Shown one piece after another: positions 1-8,743 of a DNA stretch of 64,000 nucleotides. A program made the translations under genes and the position numbers. The notes beneath the pieces are model-generated. The model had not been told where the DNA came from. It worked only from the letters and a program-made list of their open reading frames with translations, and did not search any database. Origin of the DNA: Mycobacterium seoulense (GTDB lineage: Bacteria > Actinomycetota > Actinomycetes > Mycobacteriales > Mycobacteriaceae); NCBI RefSeq assembly GCF_010731595.1, contig NZ_AP022582.1:5332001-5396000 (forward strand). The letters run 5' to 3'. The first letter of the stretch is position 1, and the number at the start of each line of letters is the position of its first letter.

Positions 1-2061
1 CTGTGTCAGGGCAGGGGGTCGGCGGCCAATTCGGCGGTCTGTTACGCCCTCGGGGTCACCGCGGTGGACCCGGTGGCCAACGAGCTGCTGTTCGAGCGGT
101 TCCTGTCACCCGCCCGCGACGGCCCACCCGACATCGACATGGACATCGAGTCCGACCAGCGGGAAAAGGTCATCCAGTACGTCTACGACCGCTACGGCCG
201 CGACTACGCCGCCCAGGTCGCCAACGTCATCACCTATCGGGGCCGGATCGCGGTGCGCGACATGGCCCGCGCCCTGGGCTTCTCGCAGGGGCAGCAGGAC
301 GCGTGGAGCAAGCAGCTCGGCCACTGGGACGGGCTGGCGGATTCGCCCGACGTCGAGGGCATCCCGCCGCCGGTGGTCGACCTGGCCAACCAGATCCGCA
401 ACCTGCCGCGGCACATGGGCATTCACTCCGGCGGCATGGTGATCTGCGACCGGCCGATCGCCGACGTGTGCCCGGTGGAGTGGGCGCGCATGGAGAACCG
501 CAGCGTCCTGCAGTGGGACAAGGATGACTGTGCGGCAATCGGTTTGGTGAAGTTCGACCTGCTCGGGCTGGGCATGCTGTCGGCGCTGCACTACGCCATC
601 GACCTGGTGGCCGAGCACAAGGGGATCGACGTGGACCTGGCCAGGCTCGACCTCTCCGAGCCGGCGGTGTACGAGATGCTGGCGCGCGCCGACTCCGTCG
701 GCGTGTTCCAGGTGGAGTCGCGCGCGCAGATGGCGACCCTGCCGCGGCTGAAGCCGCGGATCTTCTACGACCTGGTGGTCGAGGTCGCCCTGATCCGGCC
801 CGGGCCCATCCAGGGCGGGTCGGTGCACCCCTACATCCGGCGGCGCAACGGGCTGGACCCGGTCGTCTACGACCATCCGTCCATGGAGCCGGCGCTGCGA
901 AAGACGCTGGGGGTGCCGCTCTTTCAGGAGCAGCTGATGCAGCTCGCGGTCGACTGCGCCGGCTTTTCGGCCGCCGAGGCCGACCAGCTGCGCCGCGCGA
1001 TGGGCTCCAAGCGTTCCACCGAGCGCATGCGGCGGCTGCGCGGCCGGTTCTACGACGGCATGCGCGCGCTGCACGGCGCCCCCGACGAGGTGATCGACCG
1101 GACCTACGAAAAGCTGGAGGCCTTCGCCAATTTCGGCTTCCCGGAGAGCCACGCGCTGAGCTTCGCGTCGCTGGTGTTCTACTCGTCGTGGTTCAAGCTG
1201 CACCACCCGGCGGCGTTCTGCGCGGCGCTGCTGCGGGCGCAGCCGATGGGTTTCTATTCGCCGCAGTCGCTGGTGGCCGACGCGCGCCGGCACGGCGTCA
1301 CGGTGCACGGCCCGGACGTCAACGCCAGCCTGGCGCACGCCACCCTCGAGAACGCCGGGACGGAGGTACGCCTGGGGTTGGGCACCGTGCGTCACATCGG
1401 CGACGATCTCGCCGAGCGGCTGGTCGAGGAGCGAAACACCAACGGCCCGTTTGCTTCCCTGCTGGACCTGACGACCCGGCTGCAGCTCTCCGTGCCGCAG
1501 ACCGAGGCGCTGGCGACGGCCGGGGCTTTTGCCTGCTTCGGCATGTCCCGGCGCGAGGCGCTGTGGGCGGCCGGGGCGGCCGCCACCCAACGCCCGGACC
1601 GGTTGCCGGGCGTGGGCTCGTCGTCGCATGTCCCGGCGTTGCCCGGGATGAGCGAGCTGGAGCTGGCCGCCGCCGACGTGTGGGCCACCGGCGTGTCCCC
1701 GGACAGCTACCCGACGCAGTTCCTGCGGGCGGACCTGGACGCGATGGGGGTGGTGCCCGCCGAGAAGCTGCTGTCCGTACCCGACGGCGACCGGGTGCTG
1801 ATCGCCGGCGCGGTGACCCACCGGCAGCGGCCCGGGACGGCCCAGGGGGTGACGTTCCTCAACCTCGAGGACGAGACGGGGATGGTCAACGTGCTCTGCA
1901 CGCCGGCGGTGTGGGCGCGGCACCGCAAGCTGGCCAACACCGCGCCCGCGATGCTGGTGCGCGGTCAGGTCCAAAACGCCAGCGGCGCAGTCACCGTCGT
2001 CGCCGAGCGGCTGGGCCGCATCACCCTGGCGGTCGGCTCGCGCTCGCGCGACTTCCGGTGA
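1..2061 (+). CDS. dnaE2: Error-prone DNA polymerase III alpha subunit DnaE2, 3' part
   Basis: The frame is open from base 1, so the true start lies outside the window; about 686 C-terminal residues are present, against roughly 1080 in M. tuberculosis DnaE2. The fragment opens with the Gly-Arg-Gly-Ser loop of C-family polymerases, and the catalytic PDIDMDIE acidic motif is encoded near base 127. Finger and thumb segments follow (FQVESRAQM, RPGPIQGG, FPESHA), and an OB-fold-like C terminus covers roughly the last 110 residues (from VLIAGAVTHRQ). In mycobacteria DnaE2 works with ImuA'/ImuB in SOS translesion synthesis and induced mutagenesis. The PHP domain and any LexA box would lie upstream and cannot be seen. 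No frameshift is visible. Confidence 0.95.
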   Translation: MCQGRGSAANSAVCYALGVTAVDPVANELLFERFLSPARDGPPDIDMDIESDQREKVIQYVYDRYGRDYAAQVANVITYRGRIAVRDMARALGFSQGQQDAWSKQLGHWDGLADSPDVEGIPPPVVDLANQIRNLPRHMGIHSGGMVICDRPIADVCPVEWARMENRSVLQWDKDDCAAIGLVKFDLLGLGMLSALHYAIDLVAEHKGIDVDLARLDLSEPAVYEMLARADSVGVFQVESRAQMATLPRLKPRIFYDLVVEVALIRPGPIQGGSVHPYIRRRNGLDPVVYDHPSMEPALRKTLGVPLFQEQLMQLAVDCAGFSAAEADQLRRAMGSKRSTERMRRLRGRFYDGMRALHGAPDEVIDRTYEKLEAFANFGFPESHALSFASLVFYSSWFKLHHPAAFCAALLRAQPMGFYSPQSLVADARRHGVTVHGPDVNASLAHATLENAGTEVRLGLGTVRHIGDDLAERLVEERNTNGPFASLLDLTTRLQLSVPQTEALATAGAFACFGMSRREALWAAGAAATQRPDRLPGVGSSSHVPALPGMSELELAAADVWATGVSPDSYPTQFLRADLDAMGVVPAEKLLSVPDGDRVLIAGAVTHRQRPGTAQGVTFLNLEDETGMVNVLCTPAVWARHRKLANTAPAMLVRGQVQNASGAVTVVAERLGRITLAVGSRSRDFR

Positions 2062-2098
2062 GCCCGTGCGCCATCAACCGCCTCGGTAGTCTCCAGGC

Positions 2099-2743
2099 AT
2101 GACCCTCAACCTGTCCGTCGACGAAGTCCTCACCACCACCCGCTCGGTCCGCAAACGCCTCGACTTCGACAAGCCCGTCGGCCGCGACGTGCTGATGGAA
2201 TGCCTCGAACTGGCGCTGCAGGCGCCCACGGGATCCAATTCGCAGGGCTGGCAATGGGTGTTCGTCGAGGACGCCGAGAAGCGGAAGGCGATCGGCGACG
2301 TCTACCTCAAAAACGCCCGGGACTACCTGAGCGCGCCGGCACCGCAATACGGCGAGGGGGACACCCGGGGCGAGCGGATGGGCAAGGTCCGCGACTCCGC
2401 GACCTACCTCGCCGAGCACATGCACGAGGCGCCCGTGTTGTTGATCCCGTGCATCGAAGGCCGCGACGACCAGACGCCGTTGGGCGGGGTGTCGTTCTGG
2501 GCCTCGCTGTTCCCCGCGGTCTGGAGTTTCTGCCTGGCGTTGCGCTCCCGCGGGCTGGGCTCGTGCTGGACGACGTTGCACCTACTCCGCGACGGCGAGC
2601 GGCAGGTGGCCGACGTGCTGGGCATTCCCTACGACAAATACAGCCAGGGCGGCTTGTTCCCGATCGCCTACACCAAGGGCACCGACTTCCGCCCCGCCAA
2701 GCGGCTGCCCGCCGAGCAGGTCACGCACTGGAACGGCTGGTAA
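2099..2743 (+). CDS. Nitroreductase family flavoprotein (Rv3368c-like)
   Basis: A 214-residue FMN-dependent nitroreductase-fold protein. The N-terminal TRSVRKRLDF segment and the following LELALQAPTGSNSQGW stretch are the typical FMN phosphate-binding and dimer-interface signatures. The C-terminal half has the GLGSCWTTLHL helix characteristic of the family. Such enzymes use NAD(P)H to reduce nitro compounds, quinones or related electrophiles in the cytosol; the physiological substrate is not deducible. The ATG follows dnaE2 by 37 bp, so cotranscription is possible. The length matches the family, and the next gene is convergent with a 3-bp gap. Confidence 0.85.
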   Translation: MTLNLSVDEVLTTTRSVRKRLDFDKPVGRDVLMECLELALQAPTGSNSQGWQWVFVEDAEKRKAIGDVYLKNARDYLSAPAPQYGEGDTRGERMGKVRDSATYLAEHMHEAPVLLIPCIEGRDDQTPLGGVSFWASLFPAVWSFCLALRSRGLGSCWTTLHLLRDGERQVADVLGIPYDKYSQGGLFPIAYTKGTDFRPAKRLPAEQVTHWNGW

Positions 2744-2746
2744 GAC

Positions 2747-3211
2747 CTACACCGCCCCGTCATAGCCGTGTTGCCGCCACGCCTCGTAGACCGCGACGGC
2801 CGCGGCGTTGGACAGGTTCAGTGATCGGCGGCCCGCGAGCATCGGGATGCGCACCCGCTCGGTGATGTGCGGATCGGCCAGCGTCGTGGCGTCCAGGCCC
2901 GTGGGCTCGGGCCCGAACAGCAGCACGTCGCCCGCCCGGTAACCGACGTCGGCGAACGAGGTGGCCGACTGCGCGGTGAAGGCGAACACCCGCGCCGGCG
3001 AGAGCGCGTCCCACGCGGCCTGAAGCGACGGGTGGACGGTGACCGACGCCAGGTCGTGATAGTCCAGCCCCGCCCGCCGGAGCTGCGGCTCGGACAGGTC
3101 GAACCCCAGCGGCTCGACCAGATGCAGTTCGCAGCCGGTGGCCGCCGCGGTCCGGATGGCGTTGCCCGTATTCGGGGGGATGCGCGGGGAGTAGAACATC
3201 AGCTTGAACAC
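2747..3211 (-). CDS. spoU: tRNA (cytidine/uridine-2'-O-)-methyltransferase, SpoU/TrmL family
   Basis: A 154-residue SPOUT-fold RNA methyltransferase with the three family motifs: NTGNAIRTAA near residue 14, LFGPEPTGL near residue 98, and LNLSNAAAVAVYEAWRQ near the C terminus, which forms the knot that binds S-adenosylmethionine. The length and the lack of extra domains fit TrmL, which 2'-O-methylates the wobble nucleotide of certain leucine tRNAs; the exact target is inferred. Translation starts at GTG (3209-3211). Its start is only 17 bp from that of the divergent methyltransferase gene. It is the counterpart of Rv3366. Confidence 0.9.
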   Translation of the reverse strand: MFKLMFYSPRIPPNTGNAIRTAAATGCELHLVEPLGFDLSEPQLRRAGLDYHDLASVTVHPSLQAAWDALSPARVFAFTAQSATSFADVGYRAGDVLLFGPEPTGLDATTLADPHITERVRIPMLAGRRSLNLSNAAAVAVYEAWRQHGYDGAV

Positions 3212-3216
3212 AACGC

Positions 3217-3222
3217 GATAAT
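3217..3222 (+). promoter_or_regulatory. -10 box placing a leaderless start
   Basis: GATAAT sits so that the expected transcription start, about 7 nt downstream, is the A of the ATG at 3229. No Shine-Dalgarno sequence fits in the 17-bp gap between the divergent start codons. This supports a leaderless mRNA, which is common in mycobacteria. Confidence 0.55.
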
Positions 3223-3228
3223 GGTCGC

Positions 3229-3834
3229 ATGGTCGAGCAGAGCCTCTGGATGCGGAAAGTCGCTGCCGATCCCGGACACTCGCACTGGTATATCGAGCGG
3301 TTCCGCGCCATGGTCCGGGCCGGCGACGATCTGGCCGGCGAGGCCCGCTTCGTCGACGCGATGGCGCCCCGCGGCGCCCGGATACTGGACGCCGGTTGCG
3401 GACCCGGCCGGCTGGGCGGGTACTTGGCCGCCGCCGGTCACCACGTCGTCGGCGTCGACGTCGACCCGGCGCTCATCGAGGCGGCCGAGCAGGACCACCC
3501 CGGCCCGCGCTGGCTCGTCGGAGACCTCGCCGAGCTGGACCTGCCCGCGCGCGGCATCGCCGAACCGTTCGACGTGATCGTGTCCGCCGGCAACGTCATG
3601 GCGTTCCTCGCCCCGAGCACCCGGGGCCGGGTGCTGAGCCGGCTGCGGGCCCACCTCGCGGACGACGGCCGGGCGGCGATCGGCTTCGGCGCCGGCCGCG
3701 ACTACGAGTTCGCCGAGTTCCTCGGCGACGCGGCGGCGGCCGGGTTCGCGCCCGATCTGCTGCTGTCCACCTGGGACCTGCGACCGTTCACCGATGACTC
3801 GGATTTCCTCGTCGCGGTCCTCCGCCCGGCCTAG
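3229..3834 (+). CDS. Class I SAM-dependent methyltransferase
   Basis: A 201-residue Rossmann-fold methyltransferase. Motif I is ILDAGCGPGRLGGYL (about residues 50-64) and the acidic end of strand beta2 is VVGVDVDP. The rest follows the Methyltransf_25/11 layout, with DVIVSAGNVM as the motif IV region. The substrate cannot be told from sequence. The ATG is chosen because a GATAAT -10 box lies 6 nt upstream, which suggests leaderless translation. The gene is divergent from spoU and is followed by about 245 bp before the conservon operon. Confidence 0.85.
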   Translation: MVEQSLWMRKVAADPGHSHWYIERFRAMVRAGDDLAGEARFVDAMAPRGARILDAGCGPGRLGGYLAAAGHHVVGVDVDPALIEAAEQDHPGPRWLVGDLAELDLPARGIAEPFDVIVSAGNVMAFLAPSTRGRVLSRLRAHLADDGRAAIGFGAGRDYEFAEFLGDAAAAGFAPDLLLSTWDLRPFTDDSDFLVAVLRPA

Positions 3835-4015
3835 GTTTCCGGCGGCCCCTGTTTGCCAGGGCCGTCCGCCCGCGCGCGGGTTCACCTTGGAGGGGCCTGT
3901 CTGCTCAGTAAGGATTGTGGTGAGCTGGGCCGCGGGCTGTCATACTCGTCGGATTGCCACGTTGACGCGCTCGCGCCCATCTGGCGTGGCACGGGTGGAT
4001 AAAGCAGGAAGTCTC

Positions 4016-4084
4016 ATGAGCCTCTCGTTTTCTCGAGCGCTGAGCGTCAGCGCAGCGGCCGGTCGCACGGCCGTGACGACGTGA
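4016..4084 (+). CDS. Possible 22-residue leader peptide upstream of the conservon operon
   Basis: A short frame encoding a Ser/Ala-rich peptide starts at ATG with AGGAAG 5 nt upstream, a better ribosome site than the next gene has. Its TGA stop overlaps the GTG start of the sensor gene (GTGA), the usual geometry for translational coupling. No recognisable function. It could be a real small gene or a coupling device; conservation has not been tested. Confidence 0.4.
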   Translation: MSLSFSRALSVSAAAGRTAVTT

Positions 4085-6837
4085 CCATGTTCGCCCGCCC
4101 GGCCAACCCGGCCGAGGCGGCCGCCCCCGACACCGCACAGCCGTCCGGCGCCGTCGCGGCGCCGGGCAAACGCCCGCCGGCCTGGTCGCTGAGCAACTGG
4201 CCCGTCGGGTGGAAGGTCCTGGCGATCGTGCTCGTCCCGCTGCTGCTGGCGACGGTGTTCGGGGCGCTGCGCATCGAGGGCGCGATGGCGAACTCGAGTG
4301 GTCTGCGGCTGGCCGCCGCCCGCGCCGACGTGGTCCCGGTGATCACCAAATACATGTCCGCCCTGGACGTCGCCCTGGTGGCGGGCAGCACGGGGCGCGA
4401 CGTCGAAGGGGCCAAGAAGAACTTTGAGGCGCGCAAGTACGAGCTGGACACCCGGCTGCGCGACACCGACGTGAGCCCCGAGGTCCGATCGGGAGTCAAC
4501 AACCTGCTCGACGGCGGTCAGATGCTGGTGAACAAGGCGTCCGACACCGGCCTCGGCTTACGGGAGCGGGTGACCCTCTACGCCCCCATCCTGCTGACCG
4601 CGGAGGACGTCATCAACGCGTCGGTGCGCGTGGACGACGAGAAGATCCGCGCCCAGACCCAGGGCCTGAGCCGGGCGGTCGGGGCCCGCGGCCAGATGAC
4701 GATGCAGAAGATCCTCGTCACCCGCGGCGCCGAGCTGCCCGAGCCGCAACTGCGGACGTCGATGATCACCTTGGCGGGGACCGAACCGTCGACGCTGTTC
4801 GGGATGAGCGAAGTCCTCGGCGCCGGTTCGCCCGAGGCCAAGACGCTCCAGCAGCAACTGGTGACCCGGATGGCGATCATGTCCGATCCGGCCAGCGTGC
4901 TCGTCGACAACGCCGACCTGCTGCGCTCGATACAGACCACCGACGAGACCGCCGACCAGGTCATCAAGGACGCCACCGCGTCGGTGACCAAGTCCGTGCA
5001 CGCCCAGGCCGCCGACAAGCGCAACGCCGCGATCGTCGACACCGTCCTGGTGCTCTCCGCCATCGTCATCGCGCTGGGCGTCGTGCTGCTGGTGGCGCGC
5101 GCCCTGGTGCGGCCGCTGCGCATCCTGCGCGACGGCGCACTGAAGGTGGCCCACACCGACCTCGAGGAGGAGATCGCCCGGGTCAAGGCGGGCGGCGCCG
5201 AGCCGACGCCGCAACCGCTGCCGGTCTACACCACCGAGGAGATCGGCCAGGTCGCCCACGCGGTCGACGAACTGCACACCCAGGCCCTGCTGCTCGCCGG
5301 CGACGAGGCCCGATTGCGGCTGTTGGTCAACGACATGTTCGAGACCATGTCGCGGCGCAGCCGCTCGCTGGTCGACCAGCAGCTGTCGCTCATCGACCGG
5401 CTGGAGCGCAACGAGGAGGACCCCGAACGCCTGGACAGCCTGTTCCGGCTGGACCACCTCGCGGCCCGGCTGCGCCGCAACAGCGCCAACCTGCTGGTGC
5501 TGGCCGGCGCGCAGCTCGCCCGCGACCAGCGCGACCCGGTGCCGCTGTCGACGGTGCTCAACGCCGCGGTGTCCGAGGTCGAGGACTACCGCCGCGTCGA
5601 AATCGCCGGGCTGCCCGACAACAGCACGCTGATCGGTGCGGCCGCCGGCGGCGCCATCCACCTGTTCGCCGAGCTGATCGACAACGCCCTGCGCTACTCG
5701 CCGCCCTCGACGACCGTGCGGGTGTCGGCGGCCCGCGGCGGTGACGGGGGAGTCGTGGTGCGGATCGCCGACGCCGGCCTGGGCATGAACGACGCCGATC
5801 GGCGCATCGCCAACATGCGGCTGCAGGCCGGGGGCGAGGTCAGCCCCGACAATGCCCGCCACATGGGCCTGTTCGTGGTCGGCCGGATCGCGGCCCGGCA
5901 CGGCATCCGGGTCGGGCTGCGCGGCCCGGCGGTCAACGAGACGGGCTCCGGTACCACCGCCGAGATCTACCTGCCGCCGGCCATCCTCGAGGGCGGCGCC
6001 CAGCCGGTCCGCACCGCGCGGATCCGCGCGGTTTCGTCGCCCAGCGCGCAACTCGCCGCGGCGATCGCCGCGCCGGACCCCACCGCCGAACCCACGCCTG
6101 AGCCGGCCGTCCAGCACGCCGCCGAGAACCCCGCGCCGCCGGTCACGTTGCTGCCGCGCCGCAACCCCGGTTCCAGCGGAATCACCGAGGTGCCCGCCCA
6201 GCCCGCCGAGCAGCCGCCCCGGCGGCACCGGCGCGAGCTGCCCACCCCGTGGTGGGAGAGCGGCACCCCGGCCGCCCCCGCGGGCCCGGCGGAGCCCGAG
6301 CCGAAGCCCGCGCCGGCGCGGACCGCGTCGGACACGTCGGCGTTCTTCTCCGCGCGCTCGCGCGAGGCCGACAAGCCGGCGACTCCGGCGCCGAGCGTGC
6401 CCGGCCCGTCGATCCCGGCCGCACCCAAGAGCGAGACGACGACCCCGGCTGACGACGACGTGATCTACCGGCGGATGCTGTCGGAGATGCTCGGCGATCC
6501 GCACGACCTCGTCAACAGCCCCGACCTGGACTGGCAGTCGGTGTGGGACCGCGGTTGGACGCTGGCCGCCGCGGCCGAGGACAAGCCCGTCGAGTCGCGC
6601 ACCGCCGAGCACGGCCTGCCGGTCCGCACGCCCGGCGCCCGGCTGGTTCCCGGCGCGGCCAACGGGACGAGCCTGCCCGACCAGGACCAGCCGGCTGCCT
6701 CCGCCCGCGAGCCGCAGCACGCGGCCGCGGGCCGTGATCCCGAGGCGGTTCGCGCCACCTTCAGCAGTCACTTCGGCGGGGTGCACACCGGCCGGTCGCA
6801 CGCCCGCGACGCGAGTCAGGGGTCCGATCAGGAATGA
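4081..6837 (+). CDS. Conservon sensor: NIT-HAMP-histidine-kinase-like membrane protein (Rv3365c-like)
   Basis: 918 residues. A short cytosolic N terminus is followed by a membrane helix near residues 42-62 and an extracytoplasmic helical domain of about 240 residues like the nitrate/nitrite-sensing NIT domain. A second helix lies near 318-340, then a HAMP linker, then an HATPase_c domain near 515-625 with N-box [11 protein letters not shown] and G-box IADAGLGMN. The last 250 or so residues are Pro/Ala/Glu-rich and probably disordered. The expected H-box is degenerate ([19 protein letters not shown]), as in Streptomyces CvnA proteins, so phosphotransfer is uncertain. The GTG start overlaps the stop of a 22-codon frame. 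The next gene overlaps by 4 bp (ATGA). Confidence 0.88.
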   Translation: MTMFARPANPAEAAAPDTAQPSGAVAAPGKRPPAWSLSNWPVGWKVLAIVLVPLLLATVFGALRIEGAMANSSGLRLAAARADVVPVITKYMSALDVALVAGSTGRDVEGAKKNFEARKYELDTRLRDTDVSPEVRSGVNNLLDGGQMLVNKASDTGLGLRERVTLYAPILLTAEDVINASVRVDDEKIRAQTQGLSRAVGARGQMTMQKILVTRGAELPEPQLRTSMITLAGTEPSTLFGMSEVLGAGSPEAKTLQQQLVTRMAIMSDPASVLVDNADLLRSIQTTDETADQVIKDATASVTKSVHAQAADKRNAAIVDTVLVLSAIVIALGVVLLVARALVRPLRILRDGALKVAHTDLEEEIARVKAGGAEPTPQPLPVYTTEEIGQVAHAVDELHTQALLLAGDEARLRLLVNDMFETMSRRSRSLVDQQLSLIDRLERNEEDPERLDSLFRLDHLAARLRRNSANLLVLAGAQLARDQRDPVPLSTVLNAAVSEVEDYRRVEIAGLPDNSTLIGAAAGGAIHLFAELIDNALRYSPPSTTVRVSAARGGDGGVVVRIADAGLGMNDADRRIANMRLQAGGEVSPDNARHMGLFVVGRIAARHGIRVGLRGPAVNETGSGTTAEIYLPPAILEGGAQPVRTARIRAVSSPSAQLAAAIAAPDPTAEPTPEPAVQHAAENPAPPVTLLPRRNPGSSGITEVPAQPAEQPPRRHRRELPTPWWESGTPAAPAGPAEPEPKPAPARTASDTSAFFSARSREADKPATPAPSVPGPSIPAAPKSETTTPADDDVIYRRMLSEMLGDPHDLVNSPDLDWQSVWDRGWTLAAAAEDKPVESRTAEHGLPVRTPGARLVPGAANGTSLPDQDQPAASAREPQHAAAGRDPEAVRATFSSHFGGVHTGRSHARDASQGSDQE

Positions 6838-7229
6838 CTTCACCGGACAACTTGGACTGGTTGGTGACGCGGTTCGCCCGCGAGGTTCCCGGCGTGGCGC
6901 ACGCGCTGCTGGTCTCCGTCGACGGGCTGCCCATCGCCGCCAGCGAGGATCTGCCGCGCGAGCGCGCCGACCAGCTGGCCGCGGTGGCCTCCGGCCTGGC
7001 CAGCCTCGCGACCGGCGCCGCGCAGCTGTTCGAGGGCGGCCAGGTGCTGCAGTCGGTGGTCGAGATGCAGCACGGCTACCTGCTGTTGATGCGCGTCGGC
7101 GACGGCTCGCATCTGGCCACGCTGGCCGCGACATCGTGCGACATCGGTCAAATCGGCTACGAGATGGCCATCCTGGTCGAGCGGGTCGGGGGCGTGGTGC
7201 AGTCCACCCGCCGGTCTGGCGTCTCGTGA
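6834..7229 (+). CDS. Roadblock/LC7 domain protein (conservon component B)
   Basis: A 131-residue single-domain Roadblock/LC7 protein ([24 protein letters not shown] near the N terminus, [15 protein letters not shown] in the middle). In conservons this protein binds the small GTPase and acts as a scaffold or GTPase modulator under the sensor kinase. It starts at an ATG overlapping the previous stop (ATGA), so translation is probably coupled. It is the homologue of Rv3364c and lies six bases before the DUF742 gene. Confidence 0.92.
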   Translation: MTSPDNLDWLVTRFAREVPGVAHALLVSVDGLPIAASEDLPRERADQLAAVASGLASLATGAAQLFEGGQVLQSVVEMQHGYLLLMRVGDGSHLATLAATSCDIGQIGYEMAILVERVGGVVQSTRRSGVS

Positions 7230-7235
7230 GCCGCG

Positions 7236-7610
7236 ATGGACGAACGCGAGCCCCGGCCGACCGCACGTAAAGGCAACCTGGTCCGCCCCTACACCCTGAC
7301 GGCCGGACGGACCGGCACCGACGTCGAGCTTCCCGTGGAAGCGCCGATTCAGACGCTGCAGGCCGGCCTGGTTCACCGATGGCCCCCCGACGACGCGAAA
7401 GGCAAGATCATTCAACTGTGCGTCGGCAGCCCGTCGGTGGCGGAAATCTCTGCCCGGCTGGATCTTCCGCTCGGCGTCACGCGCGTCCTGGTCGGTGATC
7501 TGGTTTTGTCCGGCTACCTTCGGGTGCATAGGACGTTGTCCGAGCGTTCGACCAGAGATGAGCGCCACGAACTGATAGGAAGGACGCTGCGTGGCCTTAA
7601 GGCACTCTGA
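7236..7610 (+). CDS. DUF742 protein (conservon component C)
   Basis: A 124-residue DUF742 protein with the family N terminus (LVRPYTLTAGRT) and a winged-helix-like region (SPSVAEISARLDLPLGVTRVLVGDL). These proteins always lie between the roadblock and GTPase genes of conservons and may couple the GTPase to transcription or to the membrane; the biochemical role is unknown. The gene overlaps the GTPase start by 20 bp. It is the homologue of Rv3363c. Confidence 0.9.
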   Translation: MDEREPRPTARKGNLVRPYTLTAGRTGTDVELPVEAPIQTLQAGLVHRWPPDDAKGKIIQLCVGSPSVAEISARLDLPLGVTRVLVGDLVLSGYLRVHRTLSERSTRDERHELIGRTLRGLKAL

Positions 7611-8190
7611 CGCGCACTCCGAGATGCGGCCCGATTCCGGGGCCCACGCCTCGACGAAGATCGTCATCGCCGGCGGGTTCGGCGCCGGCAAGACGACGTT
7701 CGTGGGGGCGGTGTCGGAGATCATGCCGTTGCGCACGGAGGCGATGCTCACCGACGCCTCGACCGCCGTCGACGCGCTGGACGCCACGCCGGACAAGCGG
7801 ACCACCACGGTCGCAATGGACTTCGGCCGGATCACGCTGGACGAGGACCTGGTGCTCTACCTGTTCGGGACGCCGGGTCAGCGCCGGTTCTGGTTCATGT
7901 GGGACGACCTGGTGCGCGGCGCCATCGGGGCGATCGTGCTGGTGGACTGCCGGCGCCTGGAGGACAGCTTCGCCGCGGTCGACTTCTTCGAGCACCGCAA
8001 CCTGCCGTTCCTGGTCGCGGTCAACGAGTTCGACGGCGCGCCACGCTATCCCGTCGCCGAGGTGCGCGAGGCGCTGACCCTGCCCGCGCATATCCCGGTG
8101 ATCACGGTCGACGCCCGGGACCGCCGCTCGGCCACCGACGCGCTGATCGCGGTCAGCGAATACGCGCTGACCAGCCTGACTGCCAGTTGA
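7591..8190 (+). CDS. Small Ras-like GTPase of the conservon (MfpB-like, Rv3362c)
   Basis: A 199-residue P-loop GTPase. G1 is GGFGAGKTT (about residues 28-36), the switch region is TTVAMDFGRI, G3 is FGTPGQRRFW, and G4 is the slightly atypical VNEFD. In M. smegmatis the equivalent GTPase (MfpB) cooperates with MfpA in fluoroquinolone tolerance, and this gene is likewise directly before mfpA. The GTG start has AGGAAGGA about 6 nt upstream and lies inside the end of the DUF742 gene. The stop TGA shares bases with the TTG start of mfpA (TTGA). Confidence 0.9.
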   Translation: MALRHSDAHSEMRPDSGAHASTKIVIAGGFGAGKTTFVGAVSEIMPLRTEAMLTDASTAVDALDATPDKRTTTVAMDFGRITLDEDLVLYLFGTPGQRRFWFMWDDLVRGAIGAIVLVDCRRLEDSFAAVDFFEHRNLPFLVAVNEFDGAPRYPVAEVREALTLPAHIPVITVDARDRRSATDALIAVSEYALTSLTAS

Positions 8191-8738
8191 CCACGCCGTG
8201 GGCCGACCGCGAATTTTCCGGCCACGACTTCACCGACGAGGACCTCAGCCGGCTGCACACCGAACGGGTCGTGTTCGACGAATGCAACTTCAACGGCGCC
8301 AACCTGGCCGAGTCCCGACACCGCGGGTCGGCGTTCCGCAACTGCACGTTCCGACGAACATCGTTGTGGCACAGCGTGTTTACCCAATGCAGCATGCTGG
8401 GCTCGGTGTTCGTGCAGTGCCGGATGCGGCCCATCACCTTCGACGAGGTCGACTTCACGCTGGCGGTACTCGGCGGTAACGACCTGCGCGGCGTCGACCT
8501 GAGCGGGTGCCGGTTACGGGAGGCCAGCCTGGTCGAGGCCGACCTGCGCAAGGCGGTGTTGCGCGGCGCCGACCTGTCCGGGGCGCGGGCGACGGGCGCC
8601 CGGCTCGACGGCGCCGACCTGCGCGGCGCGACCGTCGACGCCTCGTTGTGGCGGGCCGCGTCGCTGGCGGGCGCCCGCGTCGACGTCGGGCAGGCGGTGG
8701 CCTTCGCGGCGGCCCAGGGCCTGCGCCTCGACGGCTGA
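8187..8738 (+). CDS. mfpA: Pentapeptide-repeat DNA gyrase protection protein MfpA
   Basis: 183 residues, the same length as Rv3361c. It is built almost wholly of A(D/N)LXX pentapeptide repeats, such as CNFNGANLAES and ADLRKAVLRGADLSGARATGA. These repeats fold into a right-handed quadrilateral beta-helix that mimics DNA and binds gyrase, affecting fluoroquinolone susceptibility. The start is TTG at 8187: no ATG or GTG gives the right N terminus (TTPWADREFSGHDF), and TTGA overlaps the GTPase stop, so translation is probably coupled. It is the last gene of the conservon operon and is convergent with the ABC gene 5 bp away. Confidence 0.93.
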   Translation: MTTPWADREFSGHDFTDEDLSRLHTERVVFDECNFNGANLAESRHRGSAFRNCTFRRTSLWHSVFTQCSMLGSVFVQCRMRPITFDEVDFTLAVLGGNDLRGVDLSGCRLREASLVEADLRKAVLRGADLSGARATGARLDGADLRGATVDASLWRAASLAGARVDVGQAVAFAAAQGLRLDG

Positions 8739-8743
8739 TCGGC

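Noticed and set aside
4558..7266. Very long open frame on the strand opposite the conservon genes
   Set aside because: It is antisense to clear protein families, its translation is Arg/Gly/His-rich low-complexity, and GC-rich codon bias makes such shadows common here.
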